Numbered from the stretch's first letter, positions 40,871-50,367 are shown. The stretch: DNA of 64,000 bases from Betaproteobacteria bacterium (GCA_005881575.1 VBCA01000003.1:62001-126000); one strand, 5' to 3'. Numbers and translations are program-made. Notes: generated from the sequence alone by a model not told the origin.

Positions 40871-40975
40871 CCGTTTCAGACCGTTTCAATCCGCTTCAAG
40901 TCCTCCGGTCTATCGGGGATTCCCTCTGTAGATAGCTCCTGAATCTACTTCAAACTGTTTCAGGATGCTTCAAAT
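40871..40975. repeat. Two triplets of 10-bp direct repeats
   Basis: CCGTTTCAGA CCGTTTCAAT CCGCTTCAAG (40871-40900) and TACTTCAAAC TGTTTCAGGA TGCTTCAAAT (40946-40975). Confidence 0.8.
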
Positions 40976-41117
40976 CAATTGCGCGTCAAATGCGGGTATT
41001 AGTGTGGGTATCGGGGAGGGTGAGGACAGAGCTTTGAAGCCTGCTCACAGTCTCTTGTCCGCTGTTTTCGTCGGAAGCAGACTTACCAAATCAGATTGGT
41101 TCGTAGAGTCGCTTAGG

Positions 41118-41336
41118 TCATTTCTTTAGAATGGAAAAAAGGATTACGGCAGCCGCTACCATGAGCAGCAGGACAACGAGCGGCCAAAACATCCCAAAAA
41201 TCACCGCAAGCACAGCCGCTGGCATCCACCCCAAGGCGAACCCCAAAAAGCCGTATGTCAGTGTGCAGAACCCCCATACGCCGACGAACGTCGCGGCCGC
41301 GGTGATCCAGGTGCCAGCGTCGTACCAATCGCGCAT
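41118..41336 (-). CDS. Small hydrophobic membrane protein of unknown function
   Basis: 72 aa MRDWYDAGTWITAAATFVGVWGFCTLTYGFLGFALGWMPAAVLAVIFGMFWPLVVLLLMVAAAVILFSILKK; two to three TM segments. Confidence 0.55.
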   Translation of the reverse strand: MRDWYDAGTWITAAATFVGVWGFCTLTYGFLGFALGWMPAAVLAVIFGMFWPLVVLLLMVAAAVILFSILKK

Positions 41337-41467
41337 GTCTGCAACCCTGGTGATAGCGCACCCCGTGTTAAAATTTCCTCGCCGCGATGGTTCCCTAACA
41401 ACCTGAACGGCTCGGGGAGCAAGCGCTTTACGTCCCATCAGTCTCCCCGATTCAGAGGAGGAGGTCC

Positions 41468-42556
41468 ATGAGCATCGCTTCGAAGAATAACAACGCCGAA
41501 AATCCGGACGATCCGAACTGTGCCTGCTGCGCGCCGCGGCGCGGTTTTCTCGGGACGCTCGTCGCGCTCGGCGCCGCTACCCTGCTGCCGGGAGGGCTGA
41601 TGGCGCAGGGTGCGAAGAAGGCCGCACGCAAACCGCACCGCATCGACGTCCATCACCACCTCATGTACCCCGGCTATCTCGACGAAGTCGGCGGTCGTCG
41701 CGCAGGCTCGAGCTTCAAGTGGTCGCCCGAGATGTCGCTCGAGGACATGGACAAGAGCGGAATCGCCGTGTCGGTGCTCTCGCTCATCCAGCCGAGCGCC
41801 GCGACCAACGAGGTCGAGAAAGGCCGCAAGATCGCGCGCCTCTCGAACGAATTCGGCGCGCAGCTTGCGCGCGACCACAAGGGCCGCTTCGCGAGCTTCG
41901 CGACGCTGCCGCTTCTCGATACCGAGGGAGCGCTGAAGGAAATCGGCTACGCCCTGGATACGCTCAAGGCGGAGGGCATCGGTCTCATGACGAGCTACCA
42001 GGACAAGTACCTGGGGGACGCCTCCTTCGCGCCCATCTGGGAGGAGCTCAACCGGAGGAAGGCGGTGATCTACACCCATCCGCTTTCACCCGATTGCTGC
42101 AGGAACATCAAGAGCGAGGTGCCGCCGGCGGTCGTCGAGTACGCGACCGACACCACGCGCACCATCGCGAGCCTCGTCTTCAGCGGCACCGCGGCCCGCT
42201 ACCCCGATATCCGCTGGATCTTCTCGCACAGCGGCGGCACGATGCCCTTCCTCCTCAGCCGCTTCACGCGCCACGAGATCGACATGAAGGAAAAAGCGAA
42301 GGAGCGCGTGCCGAAGGGCGTGATGTACGAGCTGAAGAAGTTCCACTACGACACCGCCCAGGGGAACCATTCAGGAGCGCTCGCGGCCTTGATGAAGATC
42401 GTTACACCCGGGCAGGTGCTCTTCGGTACCGACTTTCCGTTCCGCGACGGGGCCGAGGAGATCGAAGGGCTCGCAGCGTTCCGCTTCGAACCGAAGGACC
42501 TACGCGCGATCGAGCGCGAAAACGCGCTCAGGTTGTTGCCGCGGCTCGTCGCCTAG
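41468..42556 (+). CDS. Tat-exported amidohydrolase (amidohydrolase-2 family)
   Basis: APRRGFLGTLVALGAATLLPGGLMAQ; IDVHHHLMYP; IFSHSGGTMPFL; FGTDFPF. Confidence 0.9.
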   Translation: MSIASKNNNAENPDDPNCACCAPRRGFLGTLVALGAATLLPGGLMAQGAKKAARKPHRIDVHHHLMYPGYLDEVGGRRAGSSFKWSPEMSLEDMDKSGIAVSVLSLIQPSAATNEVEKGRKIARLSNEFGAQLARDHKGRFASFATLPLLDTEGALKEIGYALDTLKAEGIGLMTSYQDKYLGDASFAPIWEELNRRKAVIYTHPLSPDCCRNIKSEVPPAVVEYATDTTRTIASLVFSGTAARYPDIRWIFSHSGGTMPFLLSRFTRHEIDMKEKAKERVPKGVMYELKKFHYDTAQGNHSGALAALMKIVTPGQVLFGTDFPFRDGAEEIEGLAAFRFEPKDLRAIERENALRLLPRLVA

Positions 42557-42562
42557 GCCGAA

Positions 42563-43912
42563 CTAGTCTCCATAGCCGGAATTCTTGAGAAACTCGGCGC
42601 GTTCGTCCGGGTCGGCGAGGTTTTCAGCGAGCCGCTGATAGAGGGCTTTCAGGTCACGCGCCTGCGCGGCGGCCTTCTTCGCCATCACCTTGGCGATAGG
42701 ACCCACATAAGGCGCAAGCCGCCCGGCCGCTCTGTCGACATCCACGGCCTCGATCGGCCTGTTCGAAAAACCGGGAGAGGACTGGTCCGGCGCCGCTTCG
42801 CGTCGTCCGATCGCGAAAACTTTCTCGAGCGCCTCTGCGGCGAACGCCTTTCCGTCCCGCTCCGACAGAACGCTCTCGGAGAGAAGGCGCACGAGGGTGG
42901 GGCCGTCGGTCGTGGTCTTCGCCGATCTCTTGACGAGCACTCTCGCCATCGGGCCCACATAGGGGGCGAGCAGCTCCTCGAGAGCTCGCAACCGCGCAGG
43001 CTCCCATCCGGGGGGCGGGGAAGTCGTATCCCGCCGGTCCTGGTGAATGATCGTGGGGAGGATCGTTGCCTCGCTCGGGACTGCCGCGCGGCTCTCGAAG
43101 GCCTTGGCGAGGGCCACCGCGAATTCGCGGGCGCTGGCGTAGCGGTCTTCCGGCTTCTTCGCGAGCGCCTTGCCGAGGATTGCATCGAAAACCTCGGGAA
43201 CGCCCTGGGGATTGATCTCCGAAGGGTTGCGGTGGGGTTCGTGGCATATCTTGTACCCGACGATCTCGGTCGGGCCTTCGAACGGCTTCACGCCGGTGAG
43301 CAGCTCGTAGAGGACGACGCCGCAGGAAAAGATGTCGCTGCGCCGGTCCACCTGCTGTCCCGCGTACTGCTCCGGTGACATGTACGCAGGGGTGCCCATG
43401 ACGGACCCAACCTGGGTCAGGCTGGAGCGGTCGATCCGGGCAATCCCGAAGTCGGCAAGCTTGAGACGGCCGTCCGGAGTCATAATGATGTTCTGGGGCT
43501 TGATATCGCGGTGGATTACGCCGTGCTCATGGGCGTAGTCGAGTGCGTCCAGCAATCGGCTCATGATGGCCATCGTGTCCTGCAGGCCGAAGCGCTCCTG
43601 CCGGGCGAGAAAATCCCGCAGTCCGCGGCCCTGCACGTACTCCATCGCGATATAGGCGAGCTGTCTGTTCTCGCCGTATTCGTAGATGCCGACGATCGCG
43701 GGATGGTTGAGGCGGCCCGAGGCGAGAGCCTCGTTCTTGAACCTCGCAATGATTTGCCCGGCGAGGTTCTCGTCGACCAGCTCCTTGCGCACGGTCTTCA
43801 GCGCGACATGGCGCTCGAGAACGGGGTCGTATCCCTTGTAGACGATCCCCATCGCCCCCTTGCCGATGACTTCGACGATTTTGTACTTGCCGAGTTGCTT
43901 GAGAACTGCCAC
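42563..43912 (-). CDS. Serine/threonine protein kinase with duplicated C-terminal domain
   Basis: IGKGAMGIVYKGYD, HRDIKPQNIIMT, ADFGIAR, GTPAYMSPEQ; two LAPYVGPxAxVxxK repeats. Confidence 0.95.
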   Translation of the reverse strand: MAVLKQLGKYKIVEVIGKGAMGIVYKGYDPVLERHVALKTVRKELVDENLAGQIIARFKNEALASGRLNHPAIVGIYEYGENRQLAYIAMEYVQGRGLRDFLARQERFGLQDTMAIMSRLLDALDYAHEHGVIHRDIKPQNIIMTPDGRLKLADFGIARIDRSSLTQVGSVMGTPAYMSPEQYAGQQVDRRSDIFSCGVVLYELLTGVKPFEGPTEIVGYKICHEPHRNPSEINPQGVPEVFDAILGKALAKKPEDRYASAREFAVALAKAFESRAAVPSEATILPTIIHQDRRDTTSPPPGWEPARLRALEELLAPYVGPMARVLVKRSAKTTTDGPTLVRLLSESVLSERDGKAFAAEALEKVFAIGRREAAPDQSSPGFSNRPIEAVDVDRAAGRLAPYVGPIAKVMAKKAAAQARDLKALYQRLAENLADPDERAEFLKNSGYGD

Positions 43913-43942
43913 TAGTCTCCGGGGCCGCCGTTATAGCGGCCT

Positions 43943-44815
43943 TCACTCCCCGAGCATCTTCATCGCCTGCACCAGGCTCGTTCTCATGCGGTTGAACGAC
44001 CCGGCGAGAATCGCGATCTCGTCCTTGCCCTTGCTCGTGAATTCCGGGGCGTCCAGATTGCCGAGGCTTACCTCGTCGGCGATCCGCGACAGCCGGGTGA
44101 CGGGCCGGATCACGATGGCGTGCAGCATGAGATTGAGGGCAACGAAGATGAAGGCGAAGACTCCAGTGAGCGAGATCATGAAAACTTTGAAGGTGTCGTC
44201 GGCGCGCTTGATGGGCAAAGTCATCGGGACGGACACGATCTGTGCGCCGACCACCTCGTTCAGCTTCCAGCCGAAGCCGTTCGCCGGACCGTAGAGCTCG
44301 ATCATGGTCTTCGGAGCGGTGTCCACGGTGCTGTGGCAGTACAGGCAGGCGGCGTCCTTGATCTGCAGCGGCCGGGCCATGTACAGAGCCCGGCCGGTCG
44401 GCGTATCGCGCTCGCCGATGATCTCGGGGCGATCGGGCGCCTGGCGGAACTGGTTTACGACGTCGGCTTCCCAGTCGGTGGCCCGGTTGCGGGGATTGGT
44501 CGGATTGAGCGTCGCTTCCTTGTAGTCGTAGTCGGCGAATTTCTTGCGCAGGTCGCTGAACTGCTCTTGGGCGGCGAAGGCGGGGACCGACTGCGGCAGG
44601 AACTGGTACTTCATCTGCGTCTCGAGCAGCGGGCGCACCTGCTTGGAGGTGTAGCCGCGCGTCGCGAGCGCAGATTCCATCATGATTCGTGCGTGCTGGA
44701 GCACCTCGTCGCGCGCATTCTGCCGGAGGAGATCAAGCGATACATAGGCGGCGATCGCCAGACCGACCAGGAAAATTGCGAGAAACACGATGTTGAACTT
44801 GACGATCAGTCTCAT
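43943..44815 (-). CDS. DUF3365 (Tll0287-like) haem-binding sensor with HAMP domain
   Basis: CLYCHST motif; N-terminal TM; ALNLMLHAIVIRPVTRLSRIADEVSLGNLDAPEF HAMP; no output domain. Confidence 0.88.
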   Translation of the reverse strand: MRLIVKFNIVFLAIFLVGLAIAAYVSLDLLRQNARDEVLQHARIMMESALATRGYTSKQVRPLLETQMKYQFLPQSVPAFAAQEQFSDLRKKFADYDYKEATLNPTNPRNRATDWEADVVNQFRQAPDRPEIIGERDTPTGRALYMARPLQIKDAACLYCHSTVDTAPKTMIELYGPANGFGWKLNEVVGAQIVSVPMTLPIKRADDTFKVFMISLTGVFAFIFVALNLMLHAIVIRPVTRLSRIADEVSLGNLDAPEFTSKGKDEIAILAGSFNRMRTSLVQAMKMLGE

Positions 44816-44826
44816 GACCTTCCCTC

Positions 44827-45741
44827 CTACCGTTGCGTGCCGGATTGCGCGCTCTTCGGGTTGCTCGGCTCCTTCGGAGCGTATTTTCCCGGGAACAGCA
44901 CCTTGTCCCACTCCGGATGTTCCCGGAGATTCTCGATCAGCTTGCGGCGAAACTCGGAATCCTTGGATCGAACCTCAAACCGTTTGACGAAATTTCTTCT
45001 GATCGCGGAACCGGCTTTGAGCCAGGCTTCGACCTCGGCGTAGGTCACCTCGTGTTCGCGCTTGGGCTCCGACCGCCTGTTCTTGAACCGTTCGAGCAAC
45101 ACCGGCAGGTCGTCCCGAAAATGCCGCGGCATGTTTTTTACGAACTCCGCCGAGAGGCGCGAACCGAGAGTTGCCGGCTGCTCGCCCCTCCGGGTGATGA
45201 ACTCGCCTCCCTTCGCGTCGCGCGCGATTCTCTGCACGCCTTTCCTGCCGATTTCGGAAAATCTCAGGGCGCCGGATTCGACGTATATGTCGGTGGAGCC
45301 GTCGCCCGCGTTCAGAACGGCGGTCGCTTCCCCCGCATTGATCTCGACGCGCGGCGTGAGGTAGCGATATTGTGTGCCCTTGCCGGATTTTTTCTGGGTG
45401 AACTTTGCCCAGCCGGACAGCACCGCGATCTCAGCGTGGCCGCGCTCTCCCGGGGCGATGTTCGTGAGCATGGCGCGGGCGCCCTGGCTGAGGTTGAGGA
45501 TCGCGCCGTCCTGGAATTCTATCTGCGCCTGCCCTTTGGGGTCGATCGACAATATGTCTCCGTCTCCCAGCCTTACGCCTTGGGTGGCGGTGTACAGCGT
45601 CGCTCCCCGTATCAGCTCGACGCTTCCTTCGACCAGCGTCAGGGTGCCCGCAGTTTGAGCAAAAGCGGAAGCGCAGGCGCCCAATAGGGCCGCTGCAAGC
45701 TGGAAACGGGGTCTCAGCACCCCCCGGCCGCATCCGCGCAT
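44827..45741 (-). CDS. FecR domain-containing protein
   Basis: GTLTLVEGSVELIRGATLYTATQGVRLGDGDILSIDPKGQAQIEFQDGAILNLSQGARAML. Confidence 0.87.
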   Translation of the reverse strand: MRGCGRGVLRPRFQLAAALLGACASAFAQTAGTLTLVEGSVELIRGATLYTATQGVRLGDGDILSIDPKGQAQIEFQDGAILNLSQGARAMLTNIAPGERGHAEIAVLSGWAKFTQKKSGKGTQYRYLTPRVEINAGEATAVLNAGDGSTDIYVESGALRFSEIGRKGVQRIARDAKGGEFITRRGEQPATLGSRLSAEFVKNMPRHFRDDLPVLLERFKNRRSEPKREHEVTYAEVEAWLKAGSAIRRNFVKRFEVRSKDSEFRRKLIENLREHPEWDKVLFPGKYAPKEPSNPKSAQSGTQR

Positions 45742-45876
45742 GTCCCCCCCGACTTCGCTTGCGTAGCTTCTGGAAGGCATTCTAGAGCAGACGGTAACGC
45801 ACACTCAAGTGCGACGAGCCTAGAACTGCAGACTGACTTGCTGGCCTTTTGGCTTATACTTTGCGCCGCCGCCAGA

Positions 45877-46797
45877 ATGGCTCGCACCTTTCCGATGGAT
45901 AAGAAGCCCGTCAATCTCGCCGTTCTGTTCGCCGACATCACCGGGAGCACGCGCCTGTACGAGAAGCTCGGCAACGCACGGGCGCTCGAGTGCGTCGGGC
46001 TCTGCCTCAATATCATGCGCGAATCGGCGCTCGGCTGCGGGGGGCGGGTGGTCCAGACGATCGGCGACGAGGTCCTGTGCGTGTTCCCGACCGCCCTGGC
46101 GGCGAGCCAGGCCGCGACCGAGATGCAGTCGCGGGTCGAGATGCAGGAACCGGTATCGGGGCAGCGCCTCCAGATCCATGTCGGCTTGCAATTCGGTCCC
46201 GTCCTTGAGGAGGGGCAGAACGTGTTCGGCGACTGCGTCAATGTGGCGGCTCGAATGGTGAAGCTCGCCAAACCTTCCCAGATCATTGCCGGCGGCGAGT
46301 GCGTGGCAGCGTTGACCGGGACGATGAAGGCTCAGACCCGCGCCCTCGACAAGCTTCCCGTCAAGGGACGCGAGCAAGAAGTCGACGTCTACGAGGTTCT
46401 ATGGCGGCAGAGCGAGGAGTTGACCTACATGGCGAGCCGGGCGCCCGGCCCGCCGAATCAGGCTCAGGTGCGCCTATGCCTGAGGCACGGCGGGAAGGAA
46501 ATGATCCTGGGCCCTGGGCGCGAGCTAATAAAGCTCGGCCGGGAGAACTCCTGCGACATCGTCATAGCGGACCGCAAAGCGTCTCGCGAGCACGCACGGA
46601 TCGAGCGCCGCCGCGACAAATTCGTTTTGGTCGACGTCAGTTCCAACGGCACCTTCGTAACGTTTCAAGGTGAGACTGAAATGGCGGTGAAGCGCGAGGA
46701 GGTCCTTCTGCGCGGCCGCGGATCGATCAGCTTCGGGCATCCGTACAGCGCCGATCCGACGGAAGTGGCGGCGTTCGAAATTCAAACTCCGACCTGA
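45877..46797 (+). CDS. Adenylate/guanylate cyclase (class III) fused to FHA domain
   Basis: VLFADITGSTRLYEKLG, TIGDEVLCVFP, DCVNVAARMV; FHA LGRENSCDIVIADRKASREHARIERR...DVSSNGTFV; start may be 45895. Confidence 0.93.
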   Translation: MARTFPMDKKPVNLAVLFADITGSTRLYEKLGNARALECVGLCLNIMRESALGCGGRVVQTIGDEVLCVFPTALAASQAATEMQSRVEMQEPVSGQRLQIHVGLQFGPVLEEGQNVFGDCVNVAARMVKLAKPSQIIAGGECVAALTGTMKAQTRALDKLPVKGREQEVDVYEVLWRQSEELTYMASRAPGPPNQAQVRLCLRHGGKEMILGPGRELIKLGRENSCDIVIADRKASREHARIERRRDKFVLVDVSSNGTFVTFQGETEMAVKREEVLLRGRGSISFGHPYSADPTEVAAFEIQTPT

Positions 46798-46874
46798 AAC
46801 GGGGGCAGCCCGCCCGTTCCCGGAAGCCTCCGCGTCCCTACTGGGTGCGGTGCACGATGACGCGAGCCGCGTCG

Positions 46875-48098
46875 TCAGGCCGCGCGGCGATATTCGTGCG
46901 AACCCTCGAGCGCTCGGGCGAGCTCGACGAGGCTCGCGACGTTGTGCACCGGCAGGAACTCGTCCACGTGCGGCAGCATCGCACGCACGCCCGCCGGCCG
47001 CGCCTCGAATCCCTGGTAACGCAGGAGCGGATTCAGCCAGATGAGCTTCCTGCACGACTTGTGCAGGCGCTCCATCTCCTTCGCCAGCCCTTCGCCGACG
47101 TCGCCGTCGAGGCCGTCGGAGATCACCAGCACGACCGCGTTTTGGCCGAGGACTCTGCGCGACCATCGCAGGTTGAACTCCCGCAGGCAATTTCCGATGC
47201 GCGTTCCGCCCGACCAGTCGGCGATCGCATCCGATACCCCGCTCATCGCGACGTCCACGTCGCGATGGCGCAGGTAGCGGCTGATGTTGGTGAGCCGCGT
47301 GCCGAAGACGAAGCTTGTCACGCGGTCGCGATCGTTGGTGATCGCGTGCAGGAAGTGTAGAAACATCCTCGAGTAGCGGTTCATCGAGCCCGACACGTCG
47401 CACAAGACGACGAGAGGCGGATGGCGCCGCTGGGGCGAGCGCCGTTTGAGCGGGATGATCTTCGCGCCGCTCCTCAAGCTTGCGCGCAAGCTCGCGCGCA
47501 GGTCGACCCGCCCGCCGCGGGGGTCGGGCTCGAAGCGCCGCGTGCGGATTTCCGGTATCGGCAGGCGCAGGTTCGCGAGCATTTTTTTCGCCTGCGCTAT
47601 CTCCTCGCTCGTCATCGTCTCGAAGTCCGCGTGCTGCAGCACCTCGCGGGACGAAAAGCTGAAGGTCGCATCGAGCTCGGTTTCCTGCGGCGGCTCGGCG
47701 GGCGTTTCCTTGGGTTTTTTCGGCTTCGGGTACAGCGCGTCGGCGACGCGATTGGACGCCGAAGGCTCCTCGTTGGGGCCCGGGCGTCCATAGACCTGCG
47801 GGAGGAACATCGCCATGACGCGCTCGAGCAGCTGCGGGTCGCGCCAGAAGATGTGGAAGGCCTGGTCGTAGATCTCGAACTGCTCGCGCCGACCGAGAAA
47901 GACGCTCGCGAGAGTCCAGTAGAAGTCTTCGCGCCGCTCGACTCCGGCGACTTCCAGCGCGCGCACCGCGTCGAGCACGCGATCGGGCCCGATCGGCAGA
48001 CCCGCGGCGCGCAGCACGCGGGCGAAGTGCATGACGTTCTCCGCGAGGCGGCCGTCCTCGGTCGATTCACCCAAGTTCACTGGTTTTCCGCGCGCCAC
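46875..48098 (-). CDS. VWA domain-containing CoxE-like protein
   Basis: VVLCDVSGSMNRYSRMFLHFLHAI; GGTRIGNCLREFN; VISDGLDGD. Confidence 0.9.
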   Translation of the reverse strand: MARGKPVNLGESTEDGRLAENVMHFARVLRAAGLPIGPDRVLDAVRALEVAGVERREDFYWTLASVFLGRREQFEIYDQAFHIFWRDPQLLERVMAMFLPQVYGRPGPNEEPSASNRVADALYPKPKKPKETPAEPPQETELDATFSFSSREVLQHADFETMTSEEIAQAKKMLANLRLPIPEIRTRRFEPDPRGGRVDLRASLRASLRSGAKIIPLKRRSPQRRHPPLVVLCDVSGSMNRYSRMFLHFLHAITNDRDRVTSFVFGTRLTNISRYLRHRDVDVAMSGVSDAIADWSGGTRIGNCLREFNLRWSRRVLGQNAVVLVISDGLDGDVGEGLAKEMERLHKSCRKLIWLNPLLRYQGFEARPAGVRAMLPHVDEFLPVHNVASLVELARALEGSHEYRRAA

Positions 48099-48123
48099 GG
48101 CGACCTCATCCCGGTGGTCATCG

Positions 48124-49365
48124 TCATTTTCCCGAAGGCTCGCGCAGCTCGGTGTCGATCACTACGCTTACACTCTTGGCCCCGACGTTCACGGGAGCGC
48201 TCAGGCCCTGCAAATCGCCGGGGCTCGCGGTGGCGTTGGCGGATTTCGAGACGCGCGCGCCGATGATCACGCGCGGGAAAGCGGAGAGCTTCATCTGCGG
48301 CGCCATCGCCATCGTATCGTCGAGGGTGAACTCGGCGGGAAGATCGCCTGCGCGCTTGCGCAGGATGGCGAGCGGCATGCGCGGACCTTCGGCCGCCCGG
48401 GCAAAAATGAAAACGATGTCGCCGGGAGCGACTTTCCCGGCGAGCTCCGGGGCGAGCCTGACCACGCCGCTCACGCGGTTTCCGCCTTGGGCGGGTGCCG
48501 GTTTCGCGACCTGCGCCTTTCCGCCCGGGGAGCCGGCGAGGGAGCGCGCCTGCACGATGCTCGCCTGCACCCTTTGAATCATGTCGGACTCCTTCGGCAG
48601 AAGCCCCAGCACGCGTTCCCAATGGCGTATCGCAGCGCGGGGGTCGCTCCGGTTGAAGGCGGCGGTGCCTGCGAGGAGCAGCGCCTTCACGTTGTCGGGG
48701 TCGATGGCGAGCGCGCGCAGGATTATTTTTTCCGGCTCTCCTTGCAGCGTCCTCCCCTGCGCCATCGCGAGAGCGTCCGCGTAGTCGGCGAGGAGCTGGG
48801 CGTCGCGCGGCATGCGCGCGGCGGCCTTGGCGTAGGCTTCGCTGGCCTCGCCGAAGCGCCCCAGAACCGCGTACGAACGCGCGAGCATCGTCCAGCCCTC
48901 GGCGTCCTCGGGGTTGTCCTTCATGCGCGCGGCCAGACGCACGACCGCGGCCTCGAACTGCGCCTTGGTCATGCCGTGCGGGTTCGCGCCCCCGGCTGCC
49001 TGCGGCAAAACCGCGCTCGGATTGCCGACCGACAAGTAGACCGCCAGCGCGCAGATCGGAATCGCCAGGCCCAGCGCGAGCGCGGCGCCGCGCGCTCCGC
49101 GAGGAGTTTCCGCCGAGGCTTCGCCCGTGCCCACGTCCGCGATCAGGCGCGCCTCGATCTCGAGGCGCGCCTTTTCGTACTGGTCCGGTGCAAGTGTTCC
49201 GGCGCGCAAGTCGGCTTCCAGCTCGCGCAGCTGGTCGCGATACACCGCAGCGTTCACGGCGTCGCACGTCTCGCTCGGGCGCACCACGCGTCGTGCGAGC
49301 GGCGGCACGATGAAGAGGAGCGCGACCGCGATGAGGACGACGCCGAGAACAACGAAAATGGTCAG
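48124..49365 (-). CDS. ccmI: Cytochrome c biogenesis protein CcmI (TPR)
   Basis: LTIFVVLGVVLIAVALLFIVPPLARR...YRDQLRELEADLRAGTL; likely CTG start overlapping ccmH stop. Confidence 0.87.
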   Translation of the reverse strand: MTIFVVLGVVLIAVALLFIVPPLARRVVRPSETCDAVNAAVYRDQLRELEADLRAGTLAPDQYEKARLEIEARLIADVGTGEASAETPRGARGAALALGLAIPICALAVYLSVGNPSAVLPQAAGGANPHGMTKAQFEAAVVRLAARMKDNPEDAEGWTMLARSYAVLGRFGEASEAYAKAAARMPRDAQLLADYADALAMAQGRTLQGEPEKIILRALAIDPDNVKALLLAGTAAFNRSDPRAAIRHWERVLGLLPKESDMIQRVQASIVQARSLAGSPGGKAQVAKPAPAQGGNRVSGVVRLAPELAGKVAPGDIVFIFARAAEGPRMPLAILRKRAGDLPAEFTLDDTMAMAPQMKLSAFPRVIIGARVSKSANATASPGDLQGLSAPVNVGAKSVSVVIDTELREPSGK

Positions 49366-49829
49366 CGTCGCTCCCCTTGAGTGCCGGCGAGTAGCTCCGC
49401 CGCGCGCTTTCGATCCGCCGCGGTCATCTCGGCCACTTCCATGGACCGTCGACGCAGCAGGCGCCGGAGCAGCACAGCGAACCCGGCGGCGAGCAGCAGC
49501 AAGGGTCCGAACCACAGCAGTACGGTCGTTGCCTTGAGGGGCGGCCGATAGAGAACGAAGTCGCCGTAGCGCGCAACCAGGTATTCGACTACTTGTGCGT
49601 CGCTGTTCCCTTCGCGCATCCTCTCGCGAATCTGATTCCTCAGGTCCTCGGCGAGCGGCGCGTTCGAGTCGGCGAGGGTCTGGTTCTGACATACGAGGCA
49701 GCGTAGCTCCTCGGCGAGCGTCATCACCCTCTTCTCGAGCACCGGGTCCTGCGCTGCCGGAGCGGCTTCCTTCGCTGGAGCCGCAGCCGTTGCGATGGCG
49801 AGCAGCAGGAGCGCGAGCAGCCTAAGCAC
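49362..49829 (-). CDS. ccmH: Cytochrome c-type biogenesis protein CcmH
   Basis: AEELRCLVCQNQTLADSNAPLAEDLRNQIRERM. Confidence 0.96.
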   Translation of the reverse strand: MLRLLALLLLAIATAAAPAKEAAPAAQDPVLEKRVMTLAEELRCLVCQNQTLADSNAPLAEDLRNQIRERMREGNSDAQVVEYLVARYGDFVLYRPPLKATTVLLWFGPLLLLAAGFAVLLRRLLRRRSMEVAEMTAADRKRAAELLAGTQGERR

Positions 49830-50349
49830 GGCTGAGCTCTTGCACCAGCGGGAGCACCTTCTCTTTGACGATCTGCGGCGTGAGCGGGCCGATGCACTTG
49901 TAGCGGACGACCCCGAGCTTGTCGATCACGTAGGTCTCGGGCACGCCGTAGACGCCGTAGTCGATCCCGACCTTCCCGTCGAAATCGAAGATGGAGACCT
50001 TGTAGGGATCGCCCATTCCTTTCAGCCACGCCAGGCCGTCCTCGCGCTTGTCTTTGTAGTTGAGTCCGTAGACCGGCACGGCGCCGCTTGCTGCGAGCTC
50101 AAGCAGCACGGGGTGCTCCTCGCGGCAGCTCACGCACCATGAGGCCCAGACGTTGAGGATCCAGACCTTGCCGAGCATGTCGCGCTCGGTAAACGTTTGC
50201 TTCGCCTCCTGCAGCAGTGGCAATTCGAAGTGCGGCGCGGGCTTGCCGATGAGCGGAGAGGGCACCTTGCGCGGATCGAGCGTGAGCCCGACGGCGAGCA
50301 GCGCGACCAGTGCGGCGAAGATGGCGAGCGGCAGGACGAAGCGATTCAT
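49822..50349 (-). CDS. ccmG: Thiol:disulfide interchange protein DsbE/CcmG
   Basis: NVWASWCVSCREEHPVL; GVYGVPETYVID. Confidence 0.95.
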   Translation of the reverse strand: MNRFVLPLAIFAALVALLAVGLTLDPRKVPSPLIGKPAPHFELPLLQEAKQTFTERDMLGKVWILNVWASWCVSCREEHPVLLELAASGAVPVYGLNYKDKREDGLAWLKGMGDPYKVSIFDFDGKVGIDYGVYGVPETYVIDKLGVVRYKCIGPLTPQIVKEKVLPLVQELSRA

Positions 50350-50367
50350 CGGATGCGCCTCACTCCG

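Noticed and set aside
40871-40975. CRISPR or tRNA
   Set aside because: Repeats are only 10 bp and contiguous; no cloverleaf found
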